Below, in pieces: positions 15,968 through 20,850 of a DNA stretch of 20,850 bases (within the stretch, counting starts at the first letter, position 1; each line of letters begins with the position of its first letter). The stretch lies in the NCBI GenBank assembly GCA_021162265.1, contig JAGGZA010000055.1, forward strand, positions 1 to 20,850, written 5' to 3'. The notes below the pieces were generated by a model. That model did no database searches and was not told the DNA's origin. It saw only the letters and a program-made list of their open reading frames with translations. Both the position numbers and the translations under genes were made by a program. Origin of the DNA: Candidatus Aerophobota bacterium (GTDB lineage: Bacteria > Aerophobota > Aerophobia > Aerophobales > B3-G15).

Positions 15968-16970
15968 AACGGGCAATTTTCAACATTTCATCAAGAGGAA
16001 GTTCTCCTATTAACACAAATGTTTTCCCGCTACTGCTCCACACAAGAGTATTACCATAGATACCTTCTCTAAATCTCATCTTCATTCCTCTAAACATTAA
16101 CTCGCGGTGATATCTCATTGCTACATCTATACGGGGTCTCTGGAAGAGAACCACTATATCTATTCCATTTGTATAAATTAACTTTACTGTTTTTCTATCA
16201 CCCATAAGTTCAGCTTCCTGAAAAACGTAGCTGTGAGGAAAATATTCAGGGAGAGAAAGAGGAAAGTTGATTTTTCTCTTAATCTCCTCCAGAGAGTAAT
16301 AGGTCCGGAAAGGATGAGTTTCTGGGTTTTGTGGCAAAGATGGGAGCTCCTGGTAGAATCTTTTTCGCGGGAAATACTTGTTAAACTGGATCTTTTTGTA
16401 ATAAAATAGAGAGATAGGTTCTCCATTAAGGTTGTATTTTTCTTTTCTTAAAGTGAAGTAAGTTTTTTTATCTATCCATATTTTCAGTAAAGGAGTAGAT
16501 ATACCTTTGGGGGAGAGCGAGATAGTATAGACTGGTCTTCCGAGGATTTGTTCCTCATAAAGTTGTGAAATTTCAAAATTTTTAAGCAGAACTTTAAGGT
16601 TCTTTTCCCTTTTTTCTTTTATCTGAGAAGAAAAGAAAGAAGGGGTAACCCTTATCTTGCCTGTAGTTGGTATATATTCTATTCTTCTTTTACCATCGTC
16701 TATTAAAATTCTTCCTCTTACTCTTGGCGGATTTATGTATTCTATATACATAAAGTCTGGTTCTTGATACACTTCTCTGGTAACAAATGTGTAAATTTGA
16801 GTTGAGGTGTATATTTTTGATTCTTTTATTCCCTCAAGATTGGCCCTGATTCCAGAATCAAAAGAATATTTTAAGATATCTTCAACCTCATCTGCCAGTA
16901 ATAAGACGGTAGATGATAAAGATATTAACAGGGTAAAAATAATTATTTTCCATAATTTACCATAATTCAT
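15957..16970 (-). CDS. RseB/LolA-like periplasmic protein of the ECF sigma operon
   Basis: A 337-residue secreted protein. The signal peptide is about residues 1-26 (WKIIIFTLLISLSSTVLLLADE). The N-terminal region (YTFVTREVYQEPDFMYIEYINPPRVRG) has the LolA/LppX-like half-barrel pattern also found in RseB/MucB. A smaller C-terminal domain (about 235-337) reads like the MucB/RseB second domain: LSLPEYFPHSYVF, VVLFQRPRID, WSSSGKTFVLIGELP. Known role of RseB: binds the anti-sigma factor in the periplasm and senses envelope lipids or lipoproteins. The start is ATG at 16970, two bases after the anti-sigma stop with AGAGG upstream; an in-frame start at 17024 lies inside the anti-sigma gene and would break the signal peptide. 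It is the last gene of its operon. Confidence 0.75.
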   Translation of the reverse strand: MNYGKLWKIIIFTLLISLSSTVLLLADEVEDILKYSFDSGIRANLEGIKESKIYTSTQIYTFVTREVYQEPDFMYIEYINPPRVRGRILIDDGKRRIEYIPTTGKIRVTPSFFSSQIKEKREKNLKVLLKNFEISQLYEEQILGRPVYTISLSPKGISTPLLKIWIDKKTYFTLRKEKYNLNGEPISLFYYKKIQFNKYFPRKRFYQELPSLPQNPETHPFRTYYSLEEIKRKINFPLSLPEYFPHSYVFQEAELMGDRKTVKLIYTNGIDIVVLFQRPRIDVAMRYHRELMFRGMKMRFREGIYGNTLVWSSSGKTFVLIGELPLDEMLKIARSMK

Positions 16971-16972
16971 AT

Positions 16973-17449
16973 CTAACCTCTTTGTTCCTGAATTAAAATT
17001 ATGGGAGAAGGTTCTCTTACCCATGAGATTACCTCTCCCCGTGATCTTAGATACTCCTCTTCAAATCTATCAATATTGAGACTGGGAGATAAAAACCGGG
17101 GATAGATGAACGAGAGGAATATAATAAGAGCTGCTACTCCTGCAACAAAAAAAGCTTTCCCTGCAAGAGGTGTAAATGTCCATGCTCTTGTTAAATTACT
17201 TAAACCATACTTTCTGGAGTTTATCTTTTTTCTTCCAGGAAGTTTTTTCTCGAGACGTTGATAAAAACCAGACTCCGGGCTTTCAAGCAGAATCATTTTG
17301 CTTATTGTGTCAATCTTTTTAAGTTTTAACCACTCCTTTTTACATGCAGGACAGGTATTAATATGTCTTTTAATTTTCCATCTTGTTAAAAAATTTAGTT
17401 CTTTATCTATATATGCAGAGAGATTTTCTCTTATCTTCCTGCACTCCAT
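16973..17449 (-). CDS. Zinc-finger anti-sigma factor (single-pass membrane)
   Basis: A 158-residue protein with an N-terminal ZAS zinc motif: C3 and H29-XXX-C33-XX-C36 (RHINTCPACKKEW). A cytoplasmic linker follows, then one transmembrane segment at about residues 98-117 (KAFFVAGVAALIIFLSF) and a short periplasmic tail. This is the layout of anti-sigma factors that hold an ECF sigma factor at the membrane until the periplasmic part is cut or altered. It lies 9 bases downstream of the sigma gene, with AGGAGG before its ATG, and is followed by the RseB-like gene. The order sigma, anti-sigma, RseB-like is the rpoE-rseA-rseB order. Confidence 0.9.
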   Translation of the reverse strand: MECRKIRENLSAYIDKELNFLTRWKIKRHINTCPACKKEWLKLKKIDTISKMILLESPESGFYQRLEKKLPGRKKINSRKYGLSNLTRAWTFTPLAGKAFFVAGVAALIIFLSFIYPRFLSPSLNIDRFEEEYLRSRGEVISWVREPSPIILIQEQRG

Positions 17450-17458
17450 TTTTTCCTC

Positions 17459-18049
17459 CTAAAGCATATCAAGATAAGGTTCAAGTTTTTCTCTTAAAGC
17501 CTCTCTTGCTCTAAATAATCTTGATTTTATAGTTCCTTCAGAGCACTGAAATACTTCTGCCAGCTCTTTATAGGAAAGATCCTCTATTTCTCTAAGGATA
17601 AACACCTCTCTTAGTCCATCTGATAAAGAGTCAACAGCTGACTTTATTTTTACATTGAGTTCTCTATTTTTAAGAGCTTCTATTGGAGATTTAAAATTTT
17701 CCTGAGGCATCCGTGTGTAAAGAAAGTTACCTTTTTCATCAACAGGAGTAAAAAGAGAAATTACTTCGTCCTTTTTATTTTTCCCATTTTTCGCATTAAT
17801 ACAGGTATTAACAGTTATGCGATAAAGCCAGGTGAAGAACTTAGATTTTCCTTTAAATTTAGGAAGAAACCGATACACCTTTATAAAGACCTCCTGAGAA
17901 AGATCATCGGCGTCATTTTTATCCCCAATCATTGCCAGGACTATACTGTATACCTTAGATTGATATTTTTCTACAAGTTTTCTAAAACTATCATCATCAC
18001 CAGCTTTGAATTTTTCTATGAGGAGTTTATCGCTGGTACTCATTTTCAA
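17459..18049 (-). CDS. ECF sigma factor (RNA polymerase sigma-70 family, RpoE-like)
   Basis: A 196-residue ECF sigma factor. Region 2 includes DADDLSQEVFIKVYRFLPKF and FFTWLYRITVNTCIN, about residues 46-90. Region 4 is LSDGLREVFILREIEDLSYKEL with the helix-turn-helix CSEGTIKSRLFRAREALREKL. It directs RNA polymerase to stress promoters. Two starts are possible: TTG at 18049, with AAGG 6 bases upstream, or ATG at 18043; they differ by two residues. Downstream are its anti-sigma factor and an RseB-like protein; upstream, across a hairpin, is the Spy-like gene. The GAACTT-N16-TCTAA site before the Spy-like gene suggests it activates its own operon. Confidence 0.93.
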   Translation of the reverse strand: MKMSTSDKLLIEKFKAGDDDSFRKLVEKYQSKVYSIVLAMIGDKNDADDLSQEVFIKVYRFLPKFKGKSKFFTWLYRITVNTCINAKNGKNKKDEVISLFTPVDEKGNFLYTRMPQENFKSPIEALKNRELNVKIKSAVDSLSDGLREVFILREIEDLSYKELAEVFQCSEGTIKSRLFRAREALREKLEPYLDML

Positions 18050-18091
18050 TTATTGCCTTACTCCTTAATATCCATCCTGTTGACCGTTTTA

Positions 18092-18116
18092 TACCGGGGG
18101 AAAATATCCCCCGGTA
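18092..18116. terminator. GC-rich hairpin between the Spy-like and sigma genes, without U-tract
   Basis: Perfect inverted repeat TACCGGGGG (18092-18100) and CCCCCGGTA (18108-18116); an inner A-T pair makes it 10 bp with a 5-base loop. On the - strand it falls after the Spy-like stop and about 40 bases before the sigma gene. No run of T follows on either strand, so it is not a classic rho-independent terminator. It may attenuate read-through or protect the upstream mRNA, making more Spy-like protein than sigma factor. Confidence 0.55.
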
Positions 18117-18146
18117 ATTTGGTAATTTAGCTTTGAGCTTTGGAGA

Positions 18147-18635
18147 CTAAAATATATGTCTCCATCTCCACATAAACCACATCCTGCCAGGGGGGAGTTT
18201 TTCAAGTTGCTCTTCGGTTAAAATTTTCCTTATTTTTAAATAGAAGTCAACCATTTTTTTATCTATCCGACCTTTAATTGTAGCCATGTCATCCACCAAA
18301 CTGTATATTTTATCTTTGTTAATCCTTTCATCCATAAGCAGTTTCTGGAGCTGAATTCTTTTCCTTTCAAGCTGCGTTCTAAGGTCGAGTGTTTCTTCTT
18401 CAAAGGATAATCTTAACCGTGAGATTTTTTTCTTCTGTTGAGGAGTTAAGTTCAGGTAGTTAGCAAGTCGTTCTCTCCAGTCCCTCTGCATTTGTGGTTG
18501 GATTCTTCTCTGGTGTTGCTGGTAGAGTTGTTTTTCCTGTCTCTGCCATGCCCATACGGTGCTGGTAGTAACAAAAGAGGCTACAATGAGTGTTGCTAAA
18601 AGGATAATCCCTATCTTTTGTTTTTTATCAAACAT
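18147..18635 (-). CDS. Spy/CpxP-like periplasmic stress protein
   Basis: A 162-residue protein with a signal peptide (hydrophobic residues 8-27, likely cut after VWA at 29). A long, helical, charged body carries the two LTxxQ motifs, LTPQQ at 63-67 and LTEEQ at 139-143, typical of the Spy/CpxP/ZraP/CnrX group. Members act as periplasmic chaperones or as metal or envelope-stress sensors. A tryptophan/methionine-rich tail (PPGRMWFMWRWRHIF) is unusual and could bind metal or hydrophobic ligands; this is a guess. The start has a strong GGAGGGTGG site. It is the first gene of the operon with the ECF sigma, anti-sigma and RseB-like genes, just downstream of an ECF-type promoter. Confidence 0.82.
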   Translation of the reverse strand: MFDKKQKIGIILLATLIVASFVTTSTVWAWQRQEKQLYQQHQRRIQPQMQRDWRERLANYLNLTPQQKKKISRLRLSFEEETLDLRTQLERKRIQLQKLLMDERINKDKIYSLVDDMATIKGRIDKKMVDFYLKIRKILTEEQLEKLPPGRMWFMWRWRHIF

Positions 18636-18678
18636 TTACCACCCTCCTTTTCAGTTAATTTTTTTATTAGATGTTTAT

Positions 18679-18705
18679 TTAGACATGGAAGACATTAAAA
18701 AGTTC
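18679..18705 (-). promoter_or_regulatory. ECF (sigma-E-type) promoter of the stress operon
   Basis: On the - strand: GAACTT (18705-18700), 16 bases, TCTAA (18683-18679). The E. coli sigma-E consensus is GAACTT-N16-TCTGA, so one base differs and the spacing is exact. The predicted start is about 40 bases before the Spy-like ATG at 18635. This fits autoregulation by the ECF sigma factor of the same operon. Confidence 0.65.
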
Positions 18706-18718
18706 ACTTTATATTAAA

Positions 18719-18742
18719 AGCCCCTCTCTTATGAGAGGGGCT
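18719..18742 (-). terminator. Rho-independent terminator of glnA
   Basis: Perfect 10-bp stem AGCCCCTCTC (18719-18728) and GAGAGGGGCT (18733-18742) with a 4-base loop. On the - strand it lies 45 bases after the glnA stop and is followed by TTTAATAT. It separates glnA from the stress-operon promoter, which begins just beyond it. Confidence 0.85.
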
Positions 18743-18786
18743 CTGTTGTTGTCCTTTGGCGGAAAATAAGGATTATAAAGAGGGGT

Positions 18787-20193
18787 TTAAAGAGTAAGGT
18801 TTTCCTCTATCTCTCTTGGGGTTATGTCCAGGCGATACCTTGTCCATTCCTTCAGTTTGGTCTCTATTAGTTTATCCATAACCTCTTCCCCTATTGTTTC
18901 TCTTACCAGTTTGCTATTTCTGGTTTCCTTTATAGCTGCGTAGAGGTCATGAGGTAAGGACTGTATGTTTTGCTTTTCTCTTTCCACCTCAGACATGGAG
19001 TAAAGATCTTGAGATGTTGGATTGGGAAGAGAATATTGGGAATCAATGCCCTTGAGACCTGCTGCAAGCAATACTGAGAAAGCAAGATATGGGTTACAGG
19101 CAGCATCAGGAAACCTTATTTCTATTCTGGTAGCAACTTCTTTACCCTTTCTATATACAGGAACCCTGACCAGAACAGACCTATTTCTTTCTGCCCAGGA
19201 TATGTATACAGGAGCCTCAAACCCCGGGACAAGCCTTTTATAGGAGTTGTACCACTGGTTTGTTATGAGACATATTTCCTTGCTGTGCTGGAGAATCCCT
19301 GCGAGGAAGTACTTTGCAGTGGGTGATAGGTTATAAGGGTCACTGGCAGAGAAAAAAGCATTTCTTTCATTCTGGAAAATAGAAAGATGAATATGCATTC
19401 CTGAACCATTTTCATTCTTTAGAGGTTTGGGCATGAAGGTTGCATGGACTCCATTTCTTTCTGCTATTTCTTTCACCAGCCATTTATGTGTTTGCAGGTT
19501 ATCAGCCATGGTTAAGGCATCTTTGTATTTAAGGTCAATTTCGTGTTGAGAAGGTGCAACTTCATGATGGGCATATTCAACGGGTACATTCATACTCTGC
19601 AGGGCAAAAATCGTTGCCTCCCTCAAGCTGTCTCCCTGGTCAACAGGATTAAGGTCAAAATAGCCAGCCTCATCCAATGGTTTTGCCTCTTTTTTGTTGA
19701 AGAAGTAAAAATACTCTGCTTCAGGTCCTATGTTCATATGGGTAAAGTTATACTTTGAAAGTTTTTTCAGGTTTTTAATCAGGATATGCCTGCTATCACT
19801 GGGATAAGGTTCTCCTCCTGGAGTGTAGATGGCAGCAAACATCCTTAAAGTTTTGCTTCCACCTATCTTAAATGGAATAAGCTGGGCAGTTTTTGCGAGA
19901 GGAATAGCTACCATATCACTTTCCTGGATTCTCTTATAACCAAGGATTGATGACCCATCAAATCCCATTCCATGAGAAAAGGCACCCTCCAGCTCTGAAG
20001 GAGTTATACTGAAACTCTTTAAAAATCCCAGGAGGTCAGTAAACCAGAGTCTGATAGAGTCTATACCTTTATCCTTTACAAATTCCTTTACATCCTTTTC
20101 ATCTCTGAGATTTAGTCCATCAGGTGAACCATATTCTCTTACATATTCTTCCATTTCTTCTCTGAAAGTTTCTATCTTTTCCCTAAGAGTCAT
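18787..20193 (-). CDS. glnA: Glutamine synthetase, type I (alpha-like)
   Basis: A 468-residue GSI enzyme making glutamine from glutamate, ammonia and ATP. Active-site motifs: WFTDLLG with D53, MGFDGSSI (76-83), EAEYFYF, HHEVAPSQHEIDLKY, NGSGMHIHLS, and LVPGFEAP followed by ERNRSVLVRVP. The C-terminal region lacks an evident adenylylation tyrosine motif and reads like the alpha subtype. R88 aligns with the feedback-inhibition arginine (R62) of B. subtilis GS. The N-terminus is about 25-30 residues longer than B. subtilis GlnA. ATG at 20193 has GGGAG 8 bases upstream; a GTG at 20211 in frame is less likely. It is a single-gene unit with its own promoter and terminator. Confidence 0.95.
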   Translation of the reverse strand: MTLREKIETFREEMEEYVREYGSPDGLNLRDEKDVKEFVKDKGIDSIRLWFTDLLGFLKSFSITPSELEGAFSHGMGFDGSSILGYKRIQESDMVAIPLAKTAQLIPFKIGGSKTLRMFAAIYTPGGEPYPSDSRHILIKNLKKLSKYNFTHMNIGPEAEYFYFFNKKEAKPLDEAGYFDLNPVDQGDSLREATIFALQSMNVPVEYAHHEVAPSQHEIDLKYKDALTMADNLQTHKWLVKEIAERNGVHATFMPKPLKNENGSGMHIHLSIFQNERNAFFSASDPYNLSPTAKYFLAGILQHSKEICLITNQWYNSYKRLVPGFEAPVYISWAERNRSVLVRVPVYRKGKEVATRIEIRFPDAACNPYLAFSVLLAAGLKGIDSQYSLPNPTSQDLYSMSEVEREKQNIQSLPHDLYAAIKETRNSKLVRETIGEEVMDKLIETKLKEWTRYRLDITPREIEENLTL

Positions 20194-20232
20194 TTTATAT
20201 CTCCCTCTCACTCTTTATTTTACCTTGCCTTA

Positions 20233-20260
20233 ATTTTATCCGAGAAGCAAGGTGTGTCAA
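20233..20260 (-). promoter_or_regulatory. glnA promoter with flanking inverted repeat
   Basis: On the - strand TTGACA (20255-20260) and TAAAAT (20233-20238) are 16 bases apart, about 40 bases before the ATG. A 6-bp inverted repeat, CCTTGC (20223-20228) and GCAAGG (20247-20252), brackets the -10 and could be an operator. It does not match the GlnR/TnrA consensus TGTNA-N7-TNACA. Confidence 0.6.
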
Positions 20261-20323
20261 ATACAGATTTATTACGCTTCAAATCAAGGAAAGTTGGGAA
20301 TATACATCAGGTATCCTGTGTTG

Positions 20324-20351
20324 TTGACAATAGCTCCTGCTCCATTATAGT
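20324..20351 (+). promoter_or_regulatory. Promoter of the glycosyltransferase gene
   Basis: A perfect TTGACA (20324-20329) and TATAGT (20346-20351) are 16 bases apart, about 70 bases upstream of the ATG at 20422. It is divergent from the glnA promoter within the same 228-base gap. Confidence 0.5.
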
Positions 20352-20421
20352 TATACTATATGCGTATCATAGCTAAAGGATTTTTATTGTTTGTTTAAAT
20401 AAAAAAGATAAAAAGGGAAAA

Positions 20422-20850
20422 ATGAAGATAGCGTGGGTTTCAAGCTGGCCTCCACGTCCGTGTGGTATAGCCACTTATTCATTAGAACTTGTGGATGCCC
20501 TTAGAAAAAAGGGTGGTGATGTATATATTGTTTGCCATACTGATGGAGGGAAACCAGGGGAGAAAGATGTGTATCCTGTAATAAATTTAGATGAGGTTGA
20601 CTGGGCGGAGAAGCTTTACTCTATAGTTGGAGAGATCAAACCTGATATAGTGCATATCCAGCATGAATATGGACTTTATTCTGTTAATGGTGATTATTCA
20701 GCAGGTCTTTTAAGACCACTCTTCCGCTGGAAACTTGATGATAGTTTTCCTGTTGTTATAACTTATCACTCTGTATATTCTAAAATGGACAGGGCGAGAG
20801 CTATGTTTATGGATCTGATGCAGAGACTTGTTCATGCAGGTATTGTTCAC
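20422..20850 (+). CDS. Family-4 glycosyltransferase, N-terminal part (3' end outside window)
   Basis: ATG at 20422 with AAAAGGGAAAA before it opens a frame of 143 codons that runs to the window edge. The start MKIAWVSSWPPRPCGIATYS is the N-terminal nucleotide-binding strand and glycine loop of GT4 (GT-B fold) glycosyltransferases of the 'WPPxxxGIATY' group. It is followed by VHIQHEYGLY and VVITYHSVYSKM, typical of the first Rossmann domain. The family transfers a sugar from a nucleotide or lipid donor during glycan or exopolysaccharide synthesis. The catalytic E-X7-E region would lie beyond the edge. Donor and acceptor cannot be told. Confidence 0.88.
   Translation, partial: MKIAWVSSWPPRPCGIATYSLELVDALRKKGGDVYIVCHTDGGKPGEKDVYPVINLDEVDWAEKLYSIVGEIKPDIVHIQHEYGLYSVNGDYSAGLLRPLFRWKLDDSFPVVITYHSVYSKMDRARAMFMDLMQRLVHAGIVH

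Noticed and set aside
16971..17024. Longer start for the RseB-like protein inside the anti-sigma gene
   Set aside because: It would place 18 charged residues before the signal peptide and overlap the upstream gene by 52 bases; ATG at 16970 has a ribosome-binding site and a normal signal peptide.

Overview
The window looks like the chromosome of a low-GC, anaerobic bacterium. NAD-dependent DNA ligase is a bacterial marker. The ECF sigma / anti-sigma / RseB-like / Spy-like group suggests an envelope with a periplasm. A ferredoxin-dependent indolepyruvate oxidoreductase subunit and a radical-SAM enzyme suggest anaerobic life. AGA/AGG arginine codons and ATA isoleucine codons are frequent, GTG and TTG starts are common, and genes are tightly packed. 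I cannot name the genus; an uncultured or thermophilic anaerobic lineage is a guess.

Region 1 (1-5581, + strand) is a compact operon: the 3' end of a phenylacetate-CoA ligase (paaK), livH, livM, livG and livF (permeases and ATPases of a branched-chain-amino-acid-type ABC importer), then iorA. Together they suggest uptake of hydrophobic or aromatic amino acids or aryl acids and their conversion to aryl-CoA with reduction of ferredoxin. The periplasmic binding protein (LivK) and IorB are not in the window.

Region 2 (5728-9788, + strand) is the most interesting part. A sigma70-type promoter is overlapped by a perfect 8-bp inverted repeat, TTGTGTTA-N15-TAACACAA, which resembles the NikR operator described for Geobacter/Desulfovibrio-type NikR. 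It precedes a four-gene operon: a FepB/BtuF-type binding protein, a BioB-like radical-SAM enzyme with a non-canonical CX5CX2C cluster motif (the hallmark of HmdB/HcgA, the FeGP-cofactor enzyme), a FecCD-type permease and a FecE-type ATPase. No Hmd hydrogenase or other hcg gene is visible. This suggests a metal- (possibly nickel-) controlled uptake system with a built-in radical-SAM step, perhaps acting on an organic metal ligand.

Region 3 (9830-12125, - strand) holds two unknown proteins, a four-helix membrane protein ending in a SHOCT-like motif and a soluble protein with winged-helix-like features, under a good promoter at 12212-12240. Region 4 (12283-15967) has a 45-codon remnant resembling the start of an ABC ATPase, overlapping an ADP-ribosylglycohydrolase; a hotdog thioesterase on the - strand; and ligA.

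Region 5 (15957-18705, - strand) is an envelope-stress operon: Spy/CpxP-like protein, ECF sigma factor, zinc-finger anti-sigma factor and RseB/LolA-like protein. Upstream lies GAACTT-N16-TCTAA, one base from the E. coli sigma-E consensus, which suggests autoregulation. Region 6 has glnA (- strand, with terminator and promoter) and, divergent from it, the start of a family-4 glycosyltransferase that runs off the right edge. No RNA genes, CRISPR arrays, insertion sequences or intergenic gaps over 300 bases were seen.
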